DNA of 64,000 nucleotides from Nonomuraea jabiensis (GTDB lineage: Bacteria; Actinomycetota; Actinomycetes; Streptosporangiales; Streptosporangiaceae), in assembly GCF_014204795.1 (NCBI RefSeq), contig NZ_JACHMB010000001.1, positions 11,420,501 to 11,484,500 on the forward strand, in the 5' to 3' direction. The position numbers and the translations under genes were made by a program. The notes under the pieces are model-generated. The model had not been told where the DNA came from. It saw only the letters and a program-made list of their open reading frames with translations, and searched no databases. Below are positions 17,904 to 25,708 of the stretch, piece by piece; position 1 is the stretch's first letter; every line of letters begins with the position of its first letter.

Positions 17904-17946
17904 GGGGAGTGCCCGGCCCGGGCTGGAGCCGGGCCGGGCACTCCCC
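17904..17946. terminator. Bidirectional terminator hairpin, 18-bp perfect stem
   Basis: The arms 17904-17921 (GGGGAGTGCCCGGCCCGG) and 17929-17946 are perfectly complementary, with a 7-base loop. It sits between two convergent genes, the FAD oxidase and the sugar dehydrogenase, and would stop transcripts from both sides. Confidence 0.9.
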
Positions 17947-17957
17947 CTGGCGGGGTG

Positions 17958-20900
17958 TTACGGGGTGGTGAGGCGGGCGATGAGGGCTTGGGCGTCGCGG
18001 GTCAGGATGGTGCGGGAGGTCGGGTCGGGTACGTTGGCGCGCTTCTCGGCGGCCTTGACGAAGCGCTTCAGCGCGTCGATCGCGTGCCCAGGCTTGCCGC
18101 GCCTGTCGTGCCGCTCCGCCGCATCGAGGTGTTCCAGCAGTTCCCGGGCCCCCTCGGCGGTCACCGTGTGCGCCTTCCTGAAGTGCGCGATCAGCGCGCG
18201 CACATCGGCGTACGAGGTCGTGGTCGAGAACGTGACAGTCGAGGTCACGCTCCGCCCCGCCCGGTCCGTGGCCGTGGCGACGAGCGAGTGGTCGCCGAGG
18301 GGCAGGGTCCACAGGCGTACCGGCGCGCCCGGGGGCAGCGCGGTTCCGTCGAGCTTGGCCGTGGCGCTCTGCACGCCCGAGACCGCGTCCGTGGCCGTCA
18401 GGACCGGGGTGACGGTGCCCGAGTCGCCGTACGGCTTGGTCTCCACGCCGGTGACCGTCAGCGCCGGGTCCGACTTGTCGATCTTGACGGTGACCGTGCC
18501 GATCTGGGAGACGTTGCCGCCGTTGTCGGTGGCCCGGTAGCGGACCTCCTTGGCGCCCTCCGCGCTGAGCGTCACCGGGTTGGCGGCGTTCGCCCAGGTC
18601 GTCCCGCCGTCGAGCGAGTACTGGCGGGTGGCCACCGTGCCGTTGTCGGTCGCGGTGACGGTGAGCGTCACGTTGCGGGTGTACCAGCCGTCCGCCCCGT
18701 CGGGCGAGGCCGGGCTCAGCGTGGCCGTGACGGCGGGCGGGCTGGTGTCCGCGACGCCCCCGCCCTGGAACGTGAGCGCGTCCACGTCCACGCCGCCGGT
18801 CGAGGTGACGTACAGGCGGCCGGTTCCCGCGGGCGGGTCGGCGAGCGCGGTGGTGACCGTCTGCCAGCCGTCCCCCGGCGGGATCGTCACCGTCGCGAAC
18901 GGCGCGGCGGTGGGCGACTTCCAGCGCAGGGAGAGCGTGCCCGCGCCCGAGGCCCTGGTCTGGACCCCGGTGATGCCGGCGAAGTTGACCGGGTCGTAGG
19001 CGAGCCAGTCCCCCGCGTCGAACGAGGTGACCTTGAACTTGCCCGACGCGCCGTCGTCGGGGGTCCTGGTCACGCCGCTGCTCTCGTCGGCGTGCTCGGC
19101 CTGCGCGAGCTTCGGGTTGAGGGTGAGCGCGGCCTCGCCGAGCGCCCCCGGGATGCCGTTGGCGCCGTTGTCGCGGTAGCTGACGACGACCACGCCGTAG
19201 ATGTTCTCCGTCTCGCCGTGCTCGGGCGCGTTCGCGGGCGTCGGCCAGGCGCCGGTGCAGCCGGTGCCGGTGGTCTCGGGGTGGGCGTGCACGTCGTGCC
19301 CGAGACCGAACGTCCACTGCATGCGCGAGCACACCGGGCTGTCGCCATCCTCGGCGTCATGAACGGCGATCTTGTACGGCACCGCGTTCCCCCAGTCGAA
19401 GAACCCGCCGTCCGGCGGCGTCTGGACGCTGACCTCGGGCGCGGTGTTGCCGACGGTGATCTCGGCCGAGGTGAGGCCCGCCCGGCCGCCGGAGTCGGTG
19501 ACGCGCAGCCGCGCCACGTACTGCCCCAGCTCGGTGTAGGTGTGCGTGGCCGTCGCCCCGGTGGCGTCGAACGTGCCGTTCCCGTCGAAGTCCCACTCGT
19601 ACGTCAGCGTGCCCGGCTCGGTGTCCCTGGACGACGACGCGTCGAAGGCGACCGTGAGCGGTGCCTGGCCGCTGGACGTCCGGTCCGTGGTCATCCTGGC
19701 CTGGGGCGTCTTGTTGTCCGGGGTGTAGTCGATCCGGTAGAGCCCGGCGTCGGGGTTCGCGCGGAAGAACCCGTCGCCGTACTCCAGCACGTACAGCGAC
19801 CCGTCCGGCCCGAACTCGATGTCCATCGGGCTGTCGGTGATGGGCTGCGCGGCGTCCCGCAGCTCGGCGTTGGGCAGGAAGTGCTCCAGCTTGGTGACCG
19901 GCCCGTCCGGGTACGTCACGGTGAACGCCGCCAGGTAGTCCTGCGAGAACTCGGCGAAGAACGCCTTGCCGTCCCAGTACGCGGGCAGCTTGCCGGGCGC
20001 CGGGTTGTCCGGGTCGTAGTGGTAGATCGGCCCGCCCATCGGCCCCTGGCCGCCCTGCGGGTCGAAGTCCACGAGCCCGGCCCACTCGGCCGGCTGGTGG
20101 GTGTTGTTGTCGCCGTAGTAGAGGTCGGCGGGGACGGCCGGCGGGAGCCGGTCGAGGCCGGTGTTCCAGCGCGAGGTGTTCAGCGGCCCCGCCGCGCAGT
20201 CGAACCACGGCCCCGGCTTGGCCGTCTCGAAGTCCCAGTCGTTGTAGTTGAAGTTGTTGCCCGTGCAGTACGGCCAGCCGCTGTTCATGGGCTTGGTGAG
20301 CGGGGTGACGTTCCACTCGACGTAGCCGAGCGGCCCCCGGTTCGGGTCGGCGGTGCCGGCGTCGGGGCCGTAGTCGGCCCACGACAGGGTGCCCGTCTCC
20401 GCGTCCACGTCCATCCGGAACGGGTTGCGCACGCCGGTCACGAAGATCTCCGGGCGCGTCTTGTCCGTGCCCGGCGGGAACAGGTTGCCCTGCGGGATCG
20501 TGTACGTGCCGTCGTCGGCGACCTTGATCCGCAGGATCTTGCCGCGCAGGTCGTCGCTGCTGCCCGCGCCGCGCCGCGAGTCGAAGCCCGGGTTCATGCC
20601 GGGCGCGTCGTTGTTGGGCGCGTACCCGTTGGCGCCGGGCGCGCCCGCCGGGGTGTTGTCGCCGGTGGCGAGGTAGAGGTTGCCGTCGGCGTCCCAGTCC
20701 ACGTCGCCGGCCACGTGGCAGCACTGCCCGCGCTGCGTCTCGACCTTGATGATGACCTGCTCGGTGGACAGGTCGAGCGCGTTGCCGGTCCACTTGAAGC
20801 GGGAGAGCTGGTTGTAGCCCTTCCACTGGTTCCAGTACGTGTCGTCGGCCCCGGCGGGCAGCGAGTTGGGCGCCGAACCGGCCGGCGTCGTCTCCGGGTA

Positions 20901-21287
20901 CGGCGCCGACATGGTCTTGGGCGCGTAGTAGAGGTAGACCCAGTGGTTCTCGGCGAAGCGGGGGTCGAGGGAGACGGTCTGCAGGCCGTCCTCGGAGTTG
21001 TTGTAGACCGGGACGGTGTTGACGATCTTCGTGACGCCGGTGGCCGGGTCGGTCAGCCTGATGTCGCCGTTGCGCGCGGTGTGCAGGACCCGCCGGTCGG
21101 GCAGGACGGCCAGGTCGATCGGCTCGCCCACGTTCTTGGTCAGCGTGATCTTCTCGTAGCTCGACCACTCGGTGGCCGGTTCGTGCGCCTGGGCAGCGCC
21201 CGATAATGGGCCGGACAAAGGGCCGGGTAAGACGAGTGCGGTGGCGGTCAGGAAGAAGCCGCCGAGCACCGTGAGGGTACGCTGCAT
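17958..21287 (-). CDS. Secreted PQQ-type sugar dehydrogenase with PKD, carbohydrate-binding and FIMAH modules
   Basis: The 1109-residue protein has a signal peptide (MQRTLTVLGGFFLTATALVL). The catalytic propeller (about 40-520) is of the glucose/sorbosone dehydrogenase family: AVLPDRRVLHTARNGDIRL, ATGDNTPAG, GKILRIKVADDG, FVTGVRNPFRMDVD. Next come a PKD domain (about 527-612), a CBM6-like sugar-binding region (about 720-825), an OmpL47/Ig-like repeat (about 850-940) and a C-terminal four-helix module of the FIMAH type (about 1020-1105). It likely binds and oxidises sugars outside the cell. It lies downstream of the isomerase and ROK genes, but a hairpin separates it from the isomerase. Confidence 0.9.
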   Translation of the reverse strand: MQRTLTVLGGFFLTATALVLPGPLSGPLSGAAQAHEPATEWSSYEKITLTKNVGEPIDLAVLPDRRVLHTARNGDIRLTDPATGVTKIVNTVPVYNNSEDGLQTVSLDPRFAENHWVYLYYAPKTMSAPYPETTPAGSAPNSLPAGADDTYWNQWKGYNQLSRFKWTGNALDLSTEQVIIKVETQRGQCCHVAGDVDWDADGNLYLATGDNTPAGAPGANGYAPNNDAPGMNPGFDSRRGAGSSDDLRGKILRIKVADDGTYTIPQGNLFPPGTDKTRPEIFVTGVRNPFRMDVDAETGTLSWADYGPDAGTADPNRGPLGYVEWNVTPLTKPMNSGWPYCTGNNFNYNDWDFETAKPGPWFDCAAGPLNTSRWNTGLDRLPPAVPADLYYGDNNTHQPAEWAGLVDFDPQGGQGPMGGPIYHYDPDNPAPGKLPAYWDGKAFFAEFSQDYLAAFTVTYPDGPVTKLEHFLPNAELRDAAQPITDSPMDIEFGPDGSLYVLEYGDGFFRANPDAGLYRIDYTPDNKTPQARMTTDRTSSGQAPLTVAFDASSSRDTEPGTLTYEWDFDGNGTFDATGATATHTYTELGQYVARLRVTDSGGRAGLTSAEITVGNTAPEVSVQTPPDGGFFDWGNAVPYKIAVHDAEDGDSPVCSRMQWTFGLGHDVHAHPETTGTGCTGAWPTPANAPEHGETENIYGVVVVSYRDNGANGIPGALGEAALTLNPKLAQAEHADESSGVTRTPDDGASGKFKVTSFDAGDWLAYDPVNFAGITGVQTRASGAGTLSLRWKSPTAAPFATVTIPPGDGWQTVTTALADPPAGTGRLYVTSTGGVDVDALTFQGGGVADTSPPAVTATLSPASPDGADGWYTRNVTLTVTATDNGTVATRQYSLDGGTTWANAANPVTLSAEGAKEVRYRATDNGGNVSQIGTVTVKIDKSDPALTVTGVETKPYGDSGTVTPVLTATDAVSGVQSATAKLDGTALPPGAPVRLWTLPLGDHSLVATATDRAGRSVTSTVTFSTTTSYADVRALIAHFRKAHTVTAEGARELLEHLDAAERHDRRGKPGHAIDALKRFVKAAEKRANVPDPTSRTILTRDAQALIARLTTP

Positions 21288-21327
21288 GGTGATGCCGCTC
21301 CTAGGACGAGGAGTGTCATGATCCGGG

Positions 21328-21368
21328 CCGCCACGCCCGCCGCTGCAACGGCGGGGATCGCGTGGCGG
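21328..21368 (-). terminator. Hairpin between the isomerase and dehydrogenase genes
   Basis: Outer arms CCGCCACGC (21328-21336) and GCGTGGCGG (21360-21368) pair perfectly. Inner arms CCGCCG and CGGCGG pair around a CTGCAA loop. It follows the isomerase stop on the minus strand by 20 bases and lies 41 bases before the dehydrogenase start. It is probably a full or partial terminator that lowers read-through. Confidence 0.75.
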
Positions 21369-21387
21369 TCCGGCCTTGTGGTGGGGG

Positions 21388-22515
21388 TCAGCCGCGCAGG
21401 GCGGCCATGTTCCGGTAGCTGAGCTCGGCGTACTGCAGCGACTGGCCCGGGTCCGCGCCGGGTGCGTTGTCCTGCTCGTACATCGGGTTGTGCAGGCCCC
21501 TGGACCGGAGCCGGCCGAAGAAGCGGGCGTAGTCGATGTCCCCGGCCCCGAACGGCACCATGTCGTAGCCGTTGGCGGTGCCCGGGTTGGCGGTGCCGTC
21601 CTTGGCGTGGAACAGCGGAAACCGCTTCTCCCGCGCCAGCACGGTGGCGAGCGGGTCGAAGACGTCGGTCTGCGCCGAGCCGTCGGGCGCGGTGTACGTA
21701 CGGTGCTTGAACTGGGCCACGTGCGCCCAGAAGATGTCCATCTCGAAGTAGACCCGCCGGGGGTCGCTGATCTCGAAGAAGTACTCCAGCTTGCGGATGC
21801 CCGAGGAGCGGGTGGGCCGGCCCTGCTCGTCGAGCGGGCCGCTGTCGAGCAGGAACGCGTACGCCGCGTCGTGGTTGTGCGTGTAGAGCTTGAGCCCGGC
21901 CTGGCAGGCGAGCTCGCCGAGCGCGTTCCACTTCTCCGCCGCCACGTCCCAGTCGGCCTTGTACGCGCTGCCCGTCGGGTCGGAGCCGGTGCCCACGTGG
22001 TCCAGGCCGAGGATGTTCGCGATCTCCAGCACCTGCTTGAACCGGTCGAGGTCGGCGGTGCTCAGCGGCCACGAGGCCGGGATGAAGCCGTGGTTGCCCT
22101 CGGCCCGCAGCCCGTTGTCGTCGAGCCAGCTCCGCAGCAGCCTGGCGCCCTCGACGGTCTCCAGGTTCGCGCCGCCCTCCGCGTTGGCGTGCTGCCGGTA
22201 CCCGGCGAACTCGACCTGCTGGTACCCGATGCGCGCGAGCGCCTCGAACACGCGGCGGAAGCCGGACGGCAGGGTCGTGGACGCCGGGTCGCGGCCGATG
22301 GCGTCGCGGACGGTGTAGAGGATGATGCCGCGCTTGCCCGGCGGGATCAGCGGCCGGTTCCGGCCGCCCTGGGCCTGCACGGGGTCGGCGGCGGCGGGCT
22401 GGGCGAGGGGGACGGCGGCCGCGGCGGCGATGCCGGTGGTGGCCGCGAGCAGCCGGCGGCGGCTCAGGCCGAGCGTGCGACGGAGCGCCTCTTCCTGCTC
22501 ATGGAGCTGGCTCAC
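21388..22515 (-). CDS. Tat-exported sugar phosphate isomerase/epimerase-family TIM-barrel protein
   Basis: The 375-residue protein begins MSQLHEQEEALRRTLGLSRR and carries a twin-arginine motif (SRRRLLAATTG) with an alanine-rich core, so it should be exported folded. The mature part is an AP-endonuclease-2/xylose-isomerase-like barrel: GIILYTVRDAI, YQQVEFAGYR, LKLYTHNHDAAYAF, FEMDIFWAHVAQF, FPLFHAKDG, with likely metal ligands Glu, Asp, His and Glu/Asp. GTG 22515 is used because AAAGGGAA lies upstream. Relatives occur beside extracellular sugar dehydrogenases, and the two may act on the same glycoside. Epimerase or lyase activity cannot be told apart. Confidence 0.9.
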   Translation of the reverse strand: MSQLHEQEEALRRTLGLSRRRLLAATTGIAAAAAVPLAQPAAADPVQAQGGRNRPLIPPGKRGIILYTVRDAIGRDPASTTLPSGFRRVFEALARIGYQQVEFAGYRQHANAEGGANLETVEGARLLRSWLDDNGLRAEGNHGFIPASWPLSTADLDRFKQVLEIANILGLDHVGTGSDPTGSAYKADWDVAAEKWNALGELACQAGLKLYTHNHDAAYAFLLDSGPLDEQGRPTRSSGIRKLEYFFEISDPRRVYFEMDIFWAHVAQFKHRTYTAPDGSAQTDVFDPLATVLAREKRFPLFHAKDGTANPGTANGYDMVPFGAGDIDYARFFGRLRSRGLHNPMYEQDNAPGADPGQSLQYAELSYRNMAALRG

Positions 22516-22642
22516 GCGTGTTTCCCTTTCGTCAGGGACGCGTGCGCCGACCACGTCACGGTATTACTGTGCCCGGCTCCACGAACATGCCACCGCGCGG
22601 GGAGCTGCGACGATCAATTGTTACTACGCCGTGCGGGCGCGG

Positions 22643-23821
22643 TCAATGGTGCCCAAATGCCTGATCGACGGCGTCCGGGGCGAGCACGTGGTCGATGACC
22701 ATGACGGCGGCTCCGACGACGCCCGCCCGGTCGCCGAGCCGGCTCGACCTGATGCCGAGATGCTGGGTGGCCAGCGGGAGCGAGCGGCTGTAGATCGTCT
22801 CCCTGACCCCGGCGAGCACCTGCTCGCCCGCCTCGGCGACGTCCCCTCCGATAACGATGAGCGAGGGGTTGAAGAAGTTCACGATCGAGGCCATCACGGC
22901 GCCGACCTCGCGGCCGGCCTGCCTGACGAGCCGCGTGGCGCGCAGGTCGCCCGCGCGCATCAGCGCGACCACGTCCCGGCTGCCGTTCGCCGCCACGCCG
23001 GCGGCGCGCAGCTGCGCCGCCATGGACGCGCCGCCCGCGACCGCCTCCAGGCAGCCGAGGTTGCCGCACCGGCAGGGCGCCTCGGACGCCGGGACCCGGA
23101 TGTGGCCGACGTCGCCCGCGGCGCCCTGCGCGCCCCGGTGCAGCCGGCCGCCGGAGATGATGCCGCAGCCGATCCCGGTGCCGATCTTGATGAAGATCAG
23201 GTGGTCGATCTCGGGCCCGGCGGCCCAGTGCTCGCCGAGCGCCATGATGTTCACGTCGTTGTCGGCCAGGACCGGCGCGCCGAGCCGCGCGCCGAGCCAT
23301 CCGGGCACGTCGAAGCCGTCCCAGCCGGGCATGATCGGCGGGTTCACCGGCCGTCCCGACGCGTGCTCCACCGGGCCTGGCAGCCCGACGCCGACCCCGC
23401 AGACCTGGTCGAGGTCGTGCCCGGCGCCGTCCAGCAGCTCGCGGAAGGCGGTGGCGACCCACTCCAGCGTGCGCTCGGGCCCCTGGTCGACGTGCAGCTC
23501 GGCGGCCCGCTCCGCGAGCACGGTCTTGCCGAGGTCGAGCACGGCCAGGCGGGCGCGGGTGGCGCCCAGGTCGGCCGCGAGCACCACCCGCGCGCGCTCG
23601 TTGAACGCGAACACCGCCGCCGGGCGGCCGCCCGAGGAGATCGAGTCCTCGGCGGCCACCACCCAGCTTCCCGCGATCAGCCCGTCGAGCCGCTGCGACA
23701 CGGTGGATCTGGACAGGCCGGTGAGCTCGGCCAGCTCGCCGCGGGTGCGGGCCCGCCCGTCCCTGAGGATCGCCAGCAGCGCCCCCGCTCCGGTGCCCTG
23801 GCCGTTGGATGCCGTTGACAT
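22643..23821 (-). CDS. ROK-family transcriptional regulator
   Basis: The 392-residue protein has an N-terminal winged helix (LLAILRDGRARTRGELAELTGLSRSTVSQRLDGL) and a C-terminal sugar-kinase-like domain. The domain includes ADLGATRARLAVLDLG, GVGVGLPGPV, the zinc motif CRCGNLGCLEA and FNPSLIVIGGDVA. The family binds a sugar and releases DNA. It is transcribed toward the isomerase, with 127 bases between them, and probably governs the isomerase and sugar dehydrogenase. The ATG 23821 has a weak ribosome site. An AT-rich imperfect inverted repeat lies 30-53 bases upstream. Confidence 0.92.
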   Translation of the reverse strand: MSTASNGQGTGAGALLAILRDGRARTRGELAELTGLSRSTVSQRLDGLIAGSWVVAAEDSISSGGRPAAVFAFNERARVVLAADLGATRARLAVLDLGKTVLAERAAELHVDQGPERTLEWVATAFRELLDGAGHDLDQVCGVGVGLPGPVEHASGRPVNPPIMPGWDGFDVPGWLGARLGAPVLADNDVNIMALGEHWAAGPEIDHLIFIKIGTGIGCGIISGGRLHRGAQGAAGDVGHIRVPASEAPCRCGNLGCLEAVAGGASMAAQLRAAGVAANGSRDVVALMRAGDLRATRLVRQAGREVGAVMASIVNFFNPSLIVIGGDVAEAGEQVLAGVRETIYSRSLPLATQHLGIRSSRLGDRAGVVGAAVMVIDHVLAPDAVDQAFGHH

Positions 23822-24148
23822 GGGCTCTAGCTTACTTCGATGATCGGCCGACTTATGTTGACAGAAACTAAAAGTCCGATCTATCGTCCCGAAATATGCC
23901 GGACATATGTGGGCAACAGGCGCACATATCGTGAAATCGTCCGGCAATCCTGAGCTCCGGCCCGGGATCAACGCTCCACGCTTGGAGGATTCGGTCCGGC
24001 CCTGAGCCCGCAGTCGCGCCGAGACGCGGGCCCCGCAGGGATGCCACCCGGCCGGATCCTCCACAGGCCCTGGTTCCGGCAATCCGGAAACCGGTGTCCC
24101 GGACTGAGGCCCCACGCGGGAGCGCTCCCAAGCCCGCGGCGCATCTCC
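23822..24148. other. Intergenic region upstream of the ROK gene
   Basis: This 327-base gap has no convincing gene. Bases 23830-23940 are unusually AT-rich for the window and hold the ROK promoter. Within it, 23851-23874 (ACTTATGTTGACAGAAACTA and four more bases) is an imperfect inverted repeat with ACTT/AAGT outer arms, a candidate ROK operator. A perfect palindrome lies at its far end (see 24117-24130). The middle (23950-24110) shows only short GC-rich inverted pieces. Confidence 0.5.
24117..24130. promoter_or_regulatory. CebR-like palindrome CGGGAGCGCTCCCA
   Basis: The core GGGAGCGCTCCC is a perfect 12-bp palindrome. It matches the known actinomycete CebR cello-oligosaccharide box TGGGAGCGCTCCCA at 13 of 14 positions. 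It lies about 296 bases before the ROK gene and just after the esterase stop, so it may be an operator or part of a terminator. No CebR gene is adjacent. Confidence 0.4.
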
Positions 24149-25708
24149 TCAGCCGGCCTCCCACAGGTCGCAGTTGTGCTCGGCGAGCATCGTGGCCAGC
24201 GGGACCGGCGTGGACCGGCCGCCCGCCCTCAGGGACATGACGAGGGAGGTCCCGTTGAAGGCCGGCCAGCGCGCGGAGTGCGCCGCCCGCGGCTGCCCGG
24301 TGATCGTGAACGACCCCCAGTAGTGCACCATGTCGCGGGCCAGCCGCCGCTCCGAGGCGTCGAACGTCGGCGCGATCGGGGTGCCGTTGTCGAAGCTCGG
24401 CCACAGGTAGGCCAGCTCGGCGGCATGCCCCGCGCCCCACTCGTAGCCGGCCGGCTCGGGGGTCAGGCCGGGGCCGGTGCGGTGGTCGAAGCGGTAGCCG
24501 TACACGCGGGTGTGGGCGGACAGGGCCTCGATGAAGCGCAGCGTCGGGCAGCCGCCGAGGCCGGCCAGGAAGCCGGAGTCGGTGAAGACGGCCGCCGCCA
24601 GGTACGCCGAGGTGAACTGGTCGGACTGCGCCGGCCACGGATACCTGGCCAGGACGGCGTCGGCGCGGTCGGGGAAGAGGCCGCGGACCCAGCCCTCGTA
24701 CTGCTCCCTGGTCCAGCCGCGGGCGCCCTGCAGGAACGTGCGGCCCTCGTCGCGGGTGGAGCCGACGATCAGGGGGACCCGCTGGAAGCGGCCCGCCCGC
24801 ACGGCGGTGTCGGGGTTCTCCGGCAGGGCGGGCGTGCCGTACAGGAACGAGGCGAACTGCGGCCCGTCGACCAGCTCGGCCGCGCTCAGCCCGCGCAGGC
24901 AGGCCAGGTCGGAGCAGCCGAGCGTGGTGGCGATGGAGGCGCCGGCCTGCTCGCCGTCCGCGTACGGGCGGCTGGTGCAGGACCCGCTCTGGATGATCGC
25001 GCGGGCGAACAGCCCGGCCGAGGTGGGAGAGGTGAGGTTGGCGCACACGGAGAAGCCGCCGGCCGACTCGCCGTCGATGGTCACCTGGCGGGGGTCGCCG
25101 CCGAACGCGGCGATGTTGCGGCGCACCCAGCGCAGCGCGGCCTGCTGGTCGAACAGGCCGTAATTGCCGGACGTGCCCGACTCCGCGGCCAGCAGCGGGT
25201 GGGCCAGGTAGCCGAAGACGCCGAGCCGGTAGTTGACGCTCACCACGACGACGTTCTCGAGCTGGGCGATCAGGGTGCCGTCGTGCTGGTTGGCCGAGCC
25301 GTTCTGCAGGCCGCCGCCGTGGATCCAGAAGAGCACGGGCAGCCGCTGCCCGGCCTTCGTGCCGGCGGGGCGGAACACGTTGAGGTACAGGCAGTCCTCG
25401 GTCTCGGAGCGGGGGCCGTTGGAGCCGGCCGCGGCGGGGCAGCGGTTGCCCCACTGGGAGGCGTCGCGCACGCCCTGCCAGGCGGGCGCCGGCCGGGGTG
25501 CCCGCCAGCGCAGCTCGCCGACGGGCGGGGCGGCGTAGGGCAGGGCGAGGAAGCGGTCGACGCCGTCCGCGCGGGCGCCGCGTACCAGGCCGGTGTCGGT
25601 ACGCGCCACGGGCCGGTCGCCGCCGGACGCGGCGGCGGGCACGGTGGCGGGCACGGGGAGGGCGGCGACCAGGGCCGCCGCGGCGAGCGCGATCAGTAAT
25701 CGTCTCAA
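24149..25708 (-). CDS. Secreted type-B carboxylesterase
   Basis: This 519-residue alpha/beta hydrolase hydrolyses carboxylic esters. The nucleophile Ser (about 215) lies in TIDGESAGGFSVCANL, the oxyanion loop in LFWIHGGGLQNGSA, and the N-terminal EDCLYLNVFRP is typical. The N-terminus MRRLLIALAAAALVAALPVP is a signal peptide. The start is TTG 25708: AGGAGGT stands nine bases upstream, and the TTG overlaps the TGA of the GH3 gene (25705-25708). The coupling suggests it de-esterifies the glycosides cut by that enzyme, such as acetylated or feruloylated sugars. Confidence 0.9.
   Translation of the reverse strand: MRRLLIALAAAALVAALPVPATVPAAASGGDRPVARTDTGLVRGARADGVDRFLALPYAAPPVGELRWRAPRPAPAWQGVRDASQWGNRCPAAAGSNGPRSETEDCLYLNVFRPAGTKAGQRLPVLFWIHGGGLQNGSANQHDGTLIAQLENVVVVSVNYRLGVFGYLAHPLLAAESGTSGNYGLFDQQAALRWVRRNIAAFGGDPRQVTIDGESAGGFSVCANLTSPTSAGLFARAIIQSGSCTSRPYADGEQAGASIATTLGCSDLACLRGLSAAELVDGPQFASFLYGTPALPENPDTAVRAGRFQRVPLIVGSTRDEGRTFLQGARGWTREQYEGWVRGLFPDRADAVLARYPWPAQSDQFTSAYLAAAVFTDSGFLAGLGGCPTLRFIEALSAHTRVYGYRFDHRTGPGLTPEPAGYEWGAGHAAELAYLWPSFDNGTPIAPTFDASERRLARDMVHYWGSFTITGQPRAAHSARWPAFNGTSLVMSLRAGGRSTPVPLATMLAEHNCDLWEAG

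Noticed and set aside
17955..21206. A 1083-codon plus-strand frame opposite the sugar dehydrogenase
   Set aside because: Composition is Val/Arg/Gly-rich without motifs, while the minus strand has a full set of domain signatures.
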